Below are positions 17,567 through 26,658 of a DNA stretch of 34,856 nucleotides, piece by piece (the stretch's first letter is position 1; each line of letters opens with the position of its first letter). A program made the position numbers and the translations under genes. The stretch covers positions 1 to 34,856 of the forward strand of contig JAMPIK010000022.1 in NCBI GenBank assembly GCA_023662865.1, in the 5' to 3' direction. The DNA comes from Prevotella sp. (lineage in GTDB: Bacteria > Bacteroidota > Bacteroidia > Bacteroidales > Muribaculaceae). A model generated the notes under the pieces. It was not told the origin of the DNA and made no database searches. It was given only the letters and a program-made list of their open reading frames with translations.

Positions 17567-18544
17567 TTATTTCAGCAGCCGTTTGGCAATATATTTCATT
17601 GGATTGCGTTGTATGTCGGCATATTCCGCATCAACGAGTTCCTCGCTTGTCATGATCATTCCGACACGCTTCCACAGAGGGTCGCGCAATTCATCTTCCA
17701 AAATCATTATTACCGCATCGCGGGTATAGCCCAACTCTGTTATAAGAGAACGAATATGGTAACGAAGCAGCATCTGTATTTCTGAATTAAGGCACTCCTC
17801 ATTTTGTGCGAGCATACGCTTTACCTGATGCACATATTTATATTCTTTCAATGCAGAGTATTTATGGCTTGAGGTTTGCCCGCCCCAACGATAATTATAA
17901 CCTACATAATCGCAGAAAGCCATAGATTTACATTCCCTCAAATATTGAATGTTGAAAATTTGATCTTCACCCCAAAACTGTTCAAAATCCAGTTGGGAGG
18001 CATCGCGAAGTTTTCGTGTAAGATACAATTTACCCCAACAGGCCGAATATATAAAACTGTCTAATCCAACGTATGAAGCCAAAGTTCGGAACTCATCTCC
18101 TTCAATGCGCCGTTCGCACATCGAGGTATCAAAGCGCTCCAAATATTTAATTGCAAACCACTTCATTCTGCGCTGATTTCTAATCTGCACAAGGTCTACA
18201 TCAAACCTCTGCATAGTCCGAACCATGACTTCAAGAGCTTTGGACTCCAGCCAATCGTCGGCGTCAACAAAAGTGGTGTACTCACCTTCCGCCTGACTAA
18301 TGCCTGCATATCTGGATTTTATAAGGCCGATATGACTCTGATTTTGCAAAATCAGAACATTATCTCTGTCAGCAAGAATATGTTTGGCACGTGCGGTTGA
18401 CAGATCGGTAGAGCAATCATCAACTATTATAATTTGGAAGTTTTGATAAGACTGTGCAAGCAAAGATTTCAAACATTTTCGGAGGAATTTTTGCTTATTG
18501 TATATTGGTATTATGACCGAAACCAAGGGTAAACTGTCATTCAT
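17567..18544 (-). CDS. Family 2 glycosyltransferase
   Basis: A 325-residue GT-A fold glycosyltransferase with the GT2 start PLVSVIIPIYNKQKFLRKCL, nucleotide-sugar motif IIIVDDCSTD, and metal-binding VDADDW near residue 95. It has no membrane helix, so it probably acts at the cytoplasmic face on a lipid-linked or surface glycan. It is last of three GT2 genes; its ATG overlaps the preceding stop by four bases. Donor and acceptor sugars cannot be inferred. Confidence 0.92.
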   Translation of the reverse strand: MNDSLPLVSVIIPIYNKQKFLRKCLKSLLAQSYQNFQIIIVDDCSTDLSTARAKHILADRDNVLILQNQSHIGLIKSRYAGISQAEGEYTTFVDADDWLESKALEVMVRTMQRFDVDLVQIRNQRRMKWFAIKYLERFDTSMCERRIEGDEFRTLASYVGLDSFIYSACWGKLYLTRKLRDASQLDFEQFWGEDQIFNIQYLRECKSMAFCDYVGYNYRWGGQTSSHKYSALKEYKYVHQVKRMLAQNEECLNSEIQMLLRYHIRSLITELGYTRDAVIMILEDELRDPLWKRVGMIMTSEELVDAEYADIQRNPMKYIAKRLLK

Positions 18545-19548
18545 GATAAAAAATCTAAAATCTGCGTAAAGATATAATATTTTTTATGATTACGCAATTG
18601 TAATTGAGACCACTTGTAAAAATCATCTACTGTAAAGCCGATTGTCAAATCTGAATATTTGTCAGGCATATATTTAATAACCTCGTGTTGAACTCCCTTG
18701 TATAGAAAATCTCTAATTGCAGGTTTTTTATAATTGTGTAAAATATGCTGCACACAACTTTCTCTTAGGCATTGTAAATAATTTTTGCAAAGTGCTTGTA
18801 GATGAGAGATATTATTAACTTCATTAAACAGATAATCTATTGCTTTCACATACTCAAACCAATGTTGCAGATAATATTTTTTACCTAAACCATTGTATGA
18901 CCATAGATATGTTGCGGCATTAATTCTCTCGATACTTTCTGCTGAAATTAAAATTTTATAATTTAAGACATAATCTTCGCCTATTTTTAAGTGAGTAAAA
19001 GATGAAGCTATATTTGTTATTATCTCTCTTCTATATATTTTGTCCCATACATTGGGAGTCAGTCCTTCATTTGCAAGCATGGCCTTGGCAGCATCGCACC
19101 CTTGCACCATTATATTGGATTTGAATAATTCTGAATCGCTTGATTTATAGAAGTTAACTTTTAAATGAAGTTTTGGAACAAAAAGCAAACTATCGCACAC
19201 ATATACATCATGTTCCATTTTCGGGAAAATAATTTTATAGATGGATTGCAAAGCATCTTCAGCCAATGCATCATCAGCATCTACAAACATTACATAATCG
19301 CCTTTACATAGTTTTAAAGCATTACTGCGAGATGCTGCGACTCCGCAATTTTGCTTATTTTGAAGAACTCGGATACGACTGTCTTTTTTTTGAAATTCTT
19401 GACAAAGGGATAATGTTTTGTCTGTTGATTTATCATCTATAATAATCCACTCAAAATCACACATGGATTGTGTTAAAATGGATTTGGCACAACGTTTCAA
19501 TGTTCTCTTACCGTTATACACAGTAGTTATAATGCTAAATCTTGGCAT
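18541..19548 (-). CDS. Family 2 glycosyltransferase, A/T-rich
   Basis: A 335-residue GT2 enzyme: PRFSIITTVYNGKRTLKRC at the N terminus, WIIIDDKSTD, and VMFVDADDAL near residue 95. The C-terminal half is rich in Lys, Tyr and Ile and has no recognised domain. Base composition is much lower in G+C than its neighbours (33 of 120 bases in 18901-19020), suggesting a more recently acquired or fast-evolving gene. One base separates it from the preceding gene and four bases overlap the next, so it is part of one transcript. The target glycan is unknown. Confidence 0.9.
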   Translation of the reverse strand: MPRFSIITTVYNGKRTLKRCAKSILTQSMCDFEWIIIDDKSTDKTLSLCQEFQKKDSRIRVLQNKQNCGVAASRSNALKLCKGDYVMFVDADDALAEDALQSIYKIIFPKMEHDVYVCDSLLFVPKLHLKVNFYKSSDSELFKSNIMVQGCDAAKAMLANEGLTPNVWDKIYRREIITNIASSFTHLKIGEDYVLNYKILISAESIERINAATYLWSYNGLGKKYYLQHWFEYVKAIDYLFNEVNNISHLQALCKNYLQCLRESCVQHILHNYKKPAIRDFLYKGVQHEVIKYMPDKYSDLTIGFTVDDFYKWSQLQLRNHKKYYIFTQILDFLS

Positions 19549-19549
19549 A

Positions 19550-20560
19550 TTAGTGAATATATCGGTGGAAATATGTGTAGCAAAAGAGTTTCGGATGTGA
19601 CATCAAAGCTACAATAAAATATTTTAAAGCTTTAATGTATTTGCGTTCTCGGCGAGCATATGTCCATGAATCAAGTTGTTGTTGCAAATCAAGAAAAGCC
19701 GTTCGGTAAGCAACCAATTTCTTATATTTACCATCATAAAAAGTTTGCAGCTCTTCTAATATTTTATCATCATGAGCTTTTTCTTTATGTAAAATTTTAA
19801 GCTCTGTGTACACGCCGGCAGGTTGCAGTCGGTATACACTCCAAAAATCCGGTAAGCCATATACTTTGCCGGAATTATAAAGAGACAAGTATGTGCGCAT
19901 ATCAAATGTCACTGTTTCATTACACCTATATTGTCGTTGAAATTCGTTGTCCTCTCGGATATTGTCAATTCTTCCCATAAATGCGGCATAGTGTATATGG
20001 GGCTCAACAATTACCTCAAAAATACCGACTTTTCTACAACGCGGAAGATGTGCAAAATTTGCCGACAGTCCTTTTACTTCACTCTTCCCTTTGAAGGCGT
20101 GGAATATCATGGAATATTCGGGTCGGGATTCAAGGAAGTCGGCCATTCTTTGCAGCTTGCCGGCGTATATCCAATAGTCGTCTCCTTCGCAGCAGGCAAA
20201 GTATTTGCCTCGCGCAAGCGGTACAAATTGCTCTATGAAACGACTGCGTCCCTCGCTGAATGTATTCTTATTTCCTAATATGGGTCGGATTATTTCCGGA
20301 TACTTTTCAGCATATTCTCGTATTATGCCTTGATTGCCGTCTGTTGAGCAATCATCGGCTATAATTATTTCAATAGGGAAGTTTTTCTTCTGAACTACTA
20401 TACTGTCAAGACATTGACGTATATACCGCTCATGGTTATAAGTGCTTACCCATATGCTTACCAAGGGCTTTTGCCCATACTCCAATCCGGACGGCAACTG
20501 TTGCCTCAAATCCATATCTTCGTATCCTTCAATTATTTTGTAGAATGGATTTCGTGTCAT
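19550..20560 (-). CDS. Family 2 glycosyltransferase
   Basis: A 336-residue GT2 protein with PLVSIWVSTYNHERYIRQCL near residue 30, IIIADDCSTDGNQ, and CCEGDDYW as the metal-binding DxD-like motif. The Cys-Glu-Gly-Asp-Asp form is typical of a GT2 subgroup found in polysaccharide clusters. It starts 18 bases after the M13 peptidase stop and is followed one base later by the second GT2. The three enzymes have different acceptor-domain sequences, so they are probably sequential steps rather than recent duplicates. Confidence 0.91.
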   Translation of the reverse strand: MTRNPFYKIIEGYEDMDLRQQLPSGLEYGQKPLVSIWVSTYNHERYIRQCLDSIVVQKKNFPIEIIIADDCSTDGNQGIIREYAEKYPEIIRPILGNKNTFSEGRSRFIEQFVPLARGKYFACCEGDDYWIYAGKLQRMADFLESRPEYSMIFHAFKGKSEVKGLSANFAHLPRCRKVGIFEVIVEPHIHYAAFMGRIDNIREDNEFQRQYRCNETVTFDMRTYLSLYNSGKVYGLPDFWSVYRLQPAGVYTELKILHKEKAHDDKILEELQTFYDGKYKKLVAYRTAFLDLQQQLDSWTYARRERKYIKALKYFIVALMSHPKLFCYTYFHRYIH

Positions 20561-20578
20561 ATAGTTGGGACTCCTCCT

Positions 20579-22525
20579 TTACCAGATTATCACCCGTTCA
20601 GAGTCCGGCATAAACATTTTGTCACCCTCTTTGATTTGGAATGCATCATAGAATGGCTGCAAGTTGCGCAGGGTGGCGTTCACACGCCAACGCCCGAGAC
20701 TGTGCGGGTCGGTCTTTGTGCGTACAAGTATTTCTTCCGGGCGGATATTGTCAGCCCAAAGCAGAGCATATTGCAGATAGAAACTTTTTAAATCGGGCAG
20801 TTCATCGGTGAAGTCTTGATATGCGGTAAGCGCAATGCGAAGTCCACCCTGATCGGCTATGTTCTCACCGAGTGTATATCTTCCGTTGGCGTGTACACCG
20901 GGTGCAACTTCGATAGCATCAAATTGAGCTACGAGTTTGTCGGCCAATGTATTGAACCGTTTGGCATCGTCTTCAGTCCACCACTCATTCAAATTTCCGT
21001 TGGAATCGAACCTGCGTCCCTGATCGTCAAAGCCGTGAGTCATTTCGTGGCCAATCACCACACCGATAGCGCCATAATTAAGCGCGTCCCGGGCGGAGAT
21101 GTCAAAATATGGAGGTTGCAGTATAGCTGCCGGGAAACATATTTCATTCACCATGGGGCTGTAGTAGGCATTGACAGTCTGCGGATTCATAAACCATTCG
21201 GATTTGTCGACCGGCTTGCCGAGCTTCTCATAGTTATCGCGGCAATACCATACCGATGCGCGGTAAACATTTTCCAGATATGGCAGCTGTTTGTCAATGT
21301 GGATTGCGGAGTAATCTTTCCACTTGTCGGGATAACCGATTTTCACAGTCAGTTTCTCCAACTTTTCCAATGCTTTTGCCTTTGTTTGAGCTCCCATCCA
21401 CGACAAGTCCGTGATATGCTCTTTCAATGCTTTTCGCAGATTGCCAACGAGTTCGGAGGCATGACGCTTGTTCTCCTCTGGGAAGTATTTCTCTACATAC
21501 AGTTTGCCGACCGCCTCACCGAGCATGGAGGTTGGTATACCCATAGCTCTTTTCCAACGTGGCTGTTGCTCAACGATTCCGCTCATGGTTACATCATACA
21601 TTTGAAATGATGCTTCAATAAAATCGTCTGAAAGCAAGCCGGTTGCGCTGTCAATGGCTTGGAATATCAAGTAGTCTTTAATTGCTCTTGCGCTGATAGC
21701 GGGCAGGTACTCCATCAATGCTTCAAGATAATGCACACTTGATATGTTGAGAGAGTTGAATGTCGGGAGATCGAGTTCACTAAAATAAGTGTGCCAATCT
21801 ATCGCTGAATATTTCTGTTTGAAATCGCAGTAACTGATTGGATTGTCTGACAGAGTAGGATTACGTCGCATCTCGCGCGTTTTTTTCTCCTGTGCCAGTT
21901 TGGTCTCTATATTTATGATATTTTCGTAAGCGCGTTCGCCGGCCTCCTTGTCATATCCTGTAAGCTCAAACAAGCGCAGAATGTAAACTTTGTATGCGGC
22001 GAGTATTTTATCATTATTCTCATTCTTCTCCAAATAATAGTCGCGGTCGCCGAGACCGAGGCCACCTTCGCCCACATGGAGAATATTCATGTCGGAGTCT
22101 TTGGGTGAAGGACCCACACCGCTGCTAAAGAACGTTGAAGTGATACCCATGTGCATATAAGCCATAAGTTTGGCAAATCCGGCAGGTGTGCTGATGTCGG
22201 CATTTTCAATCTTTCCGAGCTGATTATTAAGGGGACTACTCCCCTCTTTATTAAGTCGCTCGGCGTCCATACCCATTTCGTACAGGTCTGCCACCTTCTG
22301 CGCAATAGTCCCTTGCTTCTTACTTTCCGGTGTAGCGGAAAGATTGATAATAAGCTCTTTAATCCGCTTGCGATTGTTCTCGCGAAGGAGGTCGAACATA
22401 CCAAAACGAGCAAACTCCTTAGGTAAGGGGTGTGCTTTTTGCCAACCGCCGCAGGCGTATGCGTAAAAATCGTCTGCCGGATTTATATGTTTGTCTAAAT
22501 TCGCTTCATCTATACCGTGTTTCAT
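20579..22525 (-). CDS. M13 (neprilysin/PepO) metallopeptidase without signal peptide
   Basis: Zinc peptidase of family M13, 648 residues from the ATG at 22525 (MKHGIDEANL). An ATG at 22552 would add nine residues and overlap the upstream gene by 47 instead of 20 bases. Counting from the longer start, the zinc site is HEMTH (502-506) with third ligand Glu563 in GENIADQGG; the substrate-binding NAYYSP (461-466) and C-terminal RVNATLRN also fit. Many Bacteroidetes M13 enzymes are exported, but this start is Asp/Lys-rich and shows no hydrophobic core, so a cytoplasmic oligopeptidase is likely. It lies in the long leftward operon after an ABC-F gene. Confidence 0.94.
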   Translation of the reverse strand: MKHGIDEANLDKHINPADDFYAYACGGWQKAHPLPKEFARFGMFDLLRENNRKRIKELIINLSATPESKKQGTIAQKVADLYEMGMDAERLNKEGSSPLNNQLGKIENADISTPAGFAKLMAYMHMGITSTFFSSGVGPSPKDSDMNILHVGEGGLGLGDRDYYLEKNENNDKILAAYKVYILRLFELTGYDKEAGERAYENIINIETKLAQEKKTREMRRNPTLSDNPISYCDFKQKYSAIDWHTYFSELDLPTFNSLNISSVHYLEALMEYLPAISARAIKDYLIFQAIDSATGLLSDDFIEASFQMYDVTMSGIVEQQPRWKRAMGIPTSMLGEAVGKLYVEKYFPEENKRHASELVGNLRKALKEHITDLSWMGAQTKAKALEKLEKLTVKIGYPDKWKDYSAIHIDKQLPYLENVYRASVWYCRDNYEKLGKPVDKSEWFMNPQTVNAYYSPMVNEICFPAAILQPPYFDISARDALNYGAIGVVIGHEMTHGFDDQGRRFDSNGNLNEWWTEDDAKRFNTLADKLVAQFDAIEVAPGVHANGRYTLGENIADQGGLRIALTAYQDFTDELPDLKSFYLQYALLWADNIRPEEILVRTKTDPHSLGRWRVNATLRNLQPFYDAFQIKEGDKMFMPDSERVIIW

Positions 22526-24485
22526 ACCGGTTTTTTTTATTTGAAAGTTCATCTAATTGCATTTGGGCAAGCTCCCAAACACTGATTTCATTCTCCATAG
22601 CCTTCTGCTTTGCGGCATATTGTTCAAGCAACTCGGCAGAGCTGTCGCCTGCGGCAAGCTTCGCTTCGATTTCCTTAATTTCAGCTTCAAATTTTTCAAT
22701 ACGTTCCTCTGCATCCTTCACCTCCTTTTGTGCACGTTTAAGCAATTTCTGCTGTTCTTTCTGTTCAGCATATGAAAGTGCCTTTGTCAGTCCGGACTGC
22801 TTCGGCTCGTCTGCCGCATTCTTGACAGGATTAACGACTTTCGGCATCGGTTTGTTGATTTCCAACTCGGAAAGTGCGTCAATCTTTTTACTTTGGAGAA
22901 AGTCATAAATGCCGCCAAGGTGTTCCTTTACCTTGCCGCCGCCAAATTCATACACTTTATCTACAAGTCCGTCGAGAAACTCGCGGTCATGGCTTACAAC
23001 AATAACCGTTCCGGTAAATGCTTTTATCGCCTCTTTGAGTATATCCTTGGTACGCATATCCAAATGGTTGGTGGGTTCGTCAAGGATAAGCAGATTCATA
23101 GGCTCAAGAAGAAGCCTGATCATGGCCAAACGCGTCTTCTCCCCGCCGGAAAGCACCTTTACTTTCTTGTCCGATGCTTCGCCTCCGAACATGAAGGCTC
23201 CCAGAATATCACGCACTTTGGTGCGCATATCGCCGGCAGCTACATGGTCGATTGTATCAAATACGGTGATTTCCGTGTCAAGCAGCTGTGCTTGATTTTG
23301 CGCGAAATAGCCGATACTCACATTGTGCCCTATTTTCAAAGAGCCGTCAAAGGGAATTTCTTCCATTATGCACTTGACTAATGTACTCTTGCCTTCACCG
23401 TTCTTACCTACAAATGCAACTTTCTCGCCCCGTTTTATTGTGAACGTTGCTCCGCTGAACACCTGATGATTGCCATACCTCTTGCCGACATTATCCAAGA
23501 TAAGAGGATAGTCGCCACTGCGAGGTGCGGGAGGGAATTTGAGTCTCAAGGCTGACTTGTCTATTTCGTCCACTTCAATTGGCACAATCTTCTCAAGTTG
23601 CTTAATGCGGCTCTGTACCTGATTGGATTTTGTGGGTTTGTATCTAAATCTCTCGATGAAATCTTTAATTTCCGCGATTTGTTTCTGCTGATTTTCGTAT
23701 GCTCGGAGTTGCTGCTCCACACGCTCGCGGCGCAATTCTACAAACTTTGAATAGTTCACCCGATAATCATAAGCCTTACCGCACGAAATTTCAATAGTCC
23801 GGTTAGTGACATTGTCGATGAAAGCGCGGTCGTGACTCACAAGCACAACGGCTTTTGCCTTGGTAGCCAAAAATTGTTCAAGCCATTGAATAGACTCTAT
23901 GTCAAGGTGGTTTGTAGGCTCGTCGAGTAGAAGAACGTCCGGTTTTTGGAGCAATATCTTTGCCAATTCAATACGCATACGCCAACCTCCTGAGAATTCG
24001 GCAGTGGGGCGGTTGAAATCACTGCGCACAAATCCTAAACCGATGAGTGTACGTTCAATTTGCGCCTCGATATTATCAGTGCTTTCTATTGATACACGCT
24101 CTTGCAAATGAGATGCCTCATCAATAAGTTTGGCATACTCTTCCGAGTCATAGTCAGTGCGTTCGGAGAGCTTGCGGTTGATATCTTCAAGCCGCGCACT
24201 ATATTCCATAACGTGTGCAAAAACTTTGCGAGTCTCGTCTAAAACCGTGGTTTCATCGGCGATATTCATTTGCTGAGGCAGGTAGCCCACAGTAATATTT
24301 TGTTGGCGAGCCACAGTTCCCGATGTGGGAGCTTGCAGCCCGGCTATGATTTTAAGCAATGTACTCTTTCCGGCACCGTTCTTGCCCACGAGTGCAATTT
24401 TGTCAGTGGGGTTAATTACAGCACTGAGATCCGAAAAAAGCGGCTTTGCGGAGAATTCAACACTCAGATTTTGGATGGAAATCAT
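22506..24485 (-). CDS. ABC-F family ATPase (ribosome-associated type)
   Basis: A 659-residue soluble protein with two ABC domains and no membrane helices. The first has Walker A GKNGAGKSTL, signature FSGGWRMRIELAK and Walker B VLLLDEPTNHLD. The second has GKNGEGKSTL, LSGGEKTRLAM and LLILDEPTNHLD. The roughly 70-residue linker between them (PtIM-like, rich in Arg and Gln) and a C-terminal charged coiled coil (AEQKEQQKLLKRAQKEVKDA) are typical of ABC-F translation factors of the Uup/YdiF type. Such proteins bind the ribosomal E site. Antibiotic resistance cannot be claimed from sequence. It follows aguB by six bases. Confidence 0.94.
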   Translation of the reverse strand: MISIQNLSVEFSAKPLFSDLSAVINPTDKIALVGKNGAGKSTLLKIIAGLQAPTSGTVARQQNITVGYLPQQMNIADETTVLDETRKVFAHVMEYSARLEDINRKLSERTDYDSEEYAKLIDEASHLQERVSIESTDNIEAQIERTLIGLGFVRSDFNRPTAEFSGGWRMRIELAKILLQKPDVLLLDEPTNHLDIESIQWLEQFLATKAKAVVLVSHDRAFIDNVTNRTIEISCGKAYDYRVNYSKFVELRRERVEQQLRAYENQQKQIAEIKDFIERFRYKPTKSNQVQSRIKQLEKIVPIEVDEIDKSALRLKFPPAPRSGDYPLILDNVGKRYGNHQVFSGATFTIKRGEKVAFVGKNGEGKSTLVKCIMEEIPFDGSLKIGHNVSIGYFAQNQAQLLDTEITVFDTIDHVAAGDMRTKVRDILGAFMFGGEASDKKVKVLSGGEKTRLAMIRLLLEPMNLLILDEPTNHLDMRTKDILKEAIKAFTGTVIVVSHDREFLDGLVDKVYEFGGGKVKEHLGGIYDFLQSKKIDALSELEINKPMPKVVNPVKNAADEPKQSGLTKALSYAEQKEQQKLLKRAQKEVKDAEERIEKFEAEIKEIEAKLAAGDSSAELLEQYAAKQKAMENEISVWELAQMQLDELSNKKNRYETRYR

Positions 24486-24491
24486 GGCGGG

Positions 24492-25388
24492 TCAGTCGTT
24501 GAAACGTTTCAATATTGCAGAGTATGCATCGATGCGCCGGTCGCGCAGAAAAGGCCACCAACGTCTAACTTGCTCTGAACGTGAGATGTTAATATCTATT
24601 ACTTTAAGTTCTTCTTTATCTTTCGGCAGCTCGCACAGCAGCTCCCCTTGCGGTCCGGCAACAAAGCTGTTGCCCCAGAATTGTATCCCACCGGTGACAC
24701 CGGAAGGGTCGGGTTCATAACCAACCCGGTTTACTGCAATTACCGGTAGTCCATTAGCCACGGCGTGACCGCGTTGCACCGTAATCCACGCATTGCGCTG
24801 ACGATCCTGTTCTTCCGGTGAATCGGACGATTCATACCCTATGGCAGTAGGATATATTAATATTTCTGCGCCGGAAAGTGCCATAATGCGTGCCGCTTCC
24901 GGATACCATTGATCCCAACATATGCAGACACCCAATGTGCCGACACTTGTCTTAACAGGCTTGAAGCCCAAATCGCCGGGAGTAAAGTAGAATTTCTCGT
25001 AATATGCCGGATCGTCCGGTATATGCATCTTTCTGTATATTCCAGCGATAGACCCGTCTCTTTCAAGTATTACTGAAGTGTTGTGATATAACCCCGGAGC
25101 GCGTTTCTCAAAAAACGAGGTAACTATAATCACGCCATATTTGGCGGCTATACGGGCATATCTTTCTACCTGCGGTGAAGACAAATCAATTTTATGAGCC
25201 AAATCAAAAGCATCGACGTTTTCAATTTGGCAAAAATAGGGGCCGTCATGCAGTTCTGACAATATAATCAGCTCTGCACCCGACTCAGCCAATCTTCCGA
25301 TGGATTCAACGTTTTTTGCACGATTTGACTCTAAATCAGCTGTATAATGATTTTGTATGATACCGGTTTTCAGAGTTCTTTCTTTCAT
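24492..25388 (-). CDS. aguB: N-carbamoylputrescine amidase
   Basis: A 298-residue nitrilase-superfamily enzyme hydrolysing N-carbamoylputrescine to putrescine, CO2 and ammonia. The Glu-Lys-Cys triad is present: Glu45 (ILSELHDGPYF), Lys120 (YRKMHIPDDPAYYEK) and Cys157 (CICWDQWYPE). The last two motifs are characteristic of the AguB subgroup. Its partner aguA is immediately upstream (nine-base gap), so the pair turns agmatine into putrescine. No arginine decarboxylase is nearby, so agmatine must come from elsewhere. Confidence 0.96.
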   Translation of the reverse strand: MKERTLKTGIIQNHYTADLESNRAKNVESIGRLAESGAELIILSELHDGPYFCQIENVDAFDLAHKIDLSSPQVERYARIAAKYGVIIVTSFFEKRAPGLYHNTSVILERDGSIAGIYRKMHIPDDPAYYEKFYFTPGDLGFKPVKTSVGTLGVCICWDQWYPEAARIMALSGAEILIYPTAIGYESSDSPEEQDRQRNAWITVQRGHAVANGLPVIAVNRVGYEPDPSGVTGGIQFWGNSFVAGPQGELLCELPKDKEELKVIDINISRSEQVRRWWPFLRDRRIDAYSAILKRFND

Positions 25389-25397
25389 GATATACTT

Positions 25398-26438
25398 TTA
25401 AGCATTTAATTGCATGGTAGCGCAATGCAGAGAGCCATGCTGGCGTATGAGTGCATTGCAATCTATGGGTACTATTTCTCTGTCATGATATACAATACCG
25501 ATTATTCTACAAGCCAATTCATCGCGTTTCGGTTGCCCATACACCGGGACGAGTACTGCCTTGTCGGTCACCAGATAATTGGCATATGTAGCCGGTAAGC
25601 GATGTCCGTCTTCCGGGTCGAATATAGCTTCGGGTAATGGCAACTCTATCAAGTTATAAGGCTTGTCGGAGGGTGTACGCATATTGAGCAATTGCTGCTT
25701 CATGAGTGAAAGCTGCTCAAAATGCTCGGTTTCATCGGGAGTACAACCTACATACAGGATTGTTTCTTCCGGACACATACGGGCAAGAGTGTCTATATGG
25801 CTGTCGGTGTCATCTCCGGATAATGCGCCGTAGTCAAGCCATAACAAATGATTGATACCCAATGCGCTTGACAGTATCTTTTTAACTTCTGCTTTAGACA
25901 ATCCTCCGTTTCTGTTTGGCGAACACAGGCATCGGCTCGTAGTCAATAAAGTGCCGTATTCATCGACTTCCACCGACCCTCCTTCCAATACGTATGCCAA
26001 AAAATTGCGATAACCGTTTGCAGGAAAACTTGAAGAACCGGGGCCGAACAGTTTGTTAATTACAAGATTATCCTTGTCGGCGGCAAACTTCAAGCCCCAA
26101 CCGTTAAAGCCGAAGTCAGCCAAACGCAGTTCATCGTTACCGTTTTTCAGAGTAAGCGGACCGTAATCTCTAATCCATGTGTCATTATAGTCAGCTTCAA
26201 CAAGCCCGATGGTTTTAATCATGTCATCGGGGAGCACTTTGCAAGCATATTCAACGGAAGGCACTAACAGCATGGGAGCGACATCGTACTTTACAAGAGC
26301 TCGCAAGATGTTGATGTAGCATTCATGTACCTGATCAAGCATATATGCCCAGTCCGTATGTTCATGAGGCAGACTCATGAGAACCCCCTTTTGGGGAAAC
26401 CACTCGGGGACGAGGCGGAATTTATTCATAGTCTTCAT
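25398..26438 (-). CDS. aguA: Agmatine deiminase
   Basis: A 346-residue guanidino-group-modifying enzyme converting agmatine to N-carbamoylputrescine and ammonia. Substrate and catalytic motifs are present: WIRDYGPL, GDDTDSHIDTLARM with the catalytic His, and the nucleophilic Cys339 in HGSLHC. The first ATG overlaps the upstream 78-residue gene by 17 bases; a second Met three codons in (MNKFRLVPEW) is a fair alternative. Directly coupled to aguB. Confidence 0.96.
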   Translation of the reverse strand: MKTMNKFRLVPEWFPQKGVLMSLPHEHTDWAYMLDQVHECYINILRALVKYDVAPMLLVPSVEYACKVLPDDMIKTIGLVEADYNDTWIRDYGPLTLKNGNDELRLADFGFNGWGLKFAADKDNLVINKLFGPGSSSFPANGYRNFLAYVLEGGSVEVDEYGTLLTTSRCLCSPNRNGGLSKAEVKKILSSALGINHLLWLDYGALSGDDTDSHIDTLARMCPEETILYVGCTPDETEHFEQLSLMKQQLLNMRTPSDKPYNLIELPLPEAIFDPEDGHRLPATYANYLVTDKAVLVPVYGQPKRDELACRIIGIVYHDREIVPIDCNALIRQHGSLHCATMQLNA

Positions 26439-26658
26439 CGTTTAATGTGTTCCAGAATTGTTCCTCTTCGTCAAAGCGTTCGGAGCAATAGTCTACAAAG
26501 CCGTGTTTTTCGGTGGTACCCTGTTCAGAGCACCAGCGGCGATATGCCACTTTAAGATCGGAGTCATCGAGGAGCATACACTTGAAAATGCTCTCTGCCA
26601 TATCAAGGGAGCGCGCATCGTTCAGCACACTCTCAAATATATCTTCAATTTCAATCAT
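26422..26658 (-). CDS. Small acidic hypothetical protein
   Basis: A 78-residue acidic protein (start MIEIEDIFESVLNDARSLD, end NTLNDEDYE), predicted mostly helical, with no signal peptide or membrane segment. I do not recognise a family. Support for it being real is positional: it starts in an ATGA overlap with the upstream EFR1 gene, ends inside the aguA start, and fills the only space between two clear genes on the same strand. One cysteine lies in each half, with no metal-binding pattern. Function unknown. Confidence 0.7.
   Translation of the reverse strand: MIEIEDIFESVLNDARSLDMAESIFKCMLLDDSDLKVAYRRWCSEQGTTEKHGFVDYCSERFDEEEQFWNTLNDEDYE

Noticed and set aside
17567..20560. A complete capsule or O-antigen locus
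   Set aside because: There are only three glycosyltransferases, with no flippase, polymerase, initiating transferase or nucleotide-sugar synthesis genes nearby.
22506..24485. Antibiotic-resistance ABC-F protein
   Set aside because: The sequence looks like a housekeeping Uup/YdiF-type ABC-F in an operon; nothing in it shows the drug-specific linker of known resistance members.
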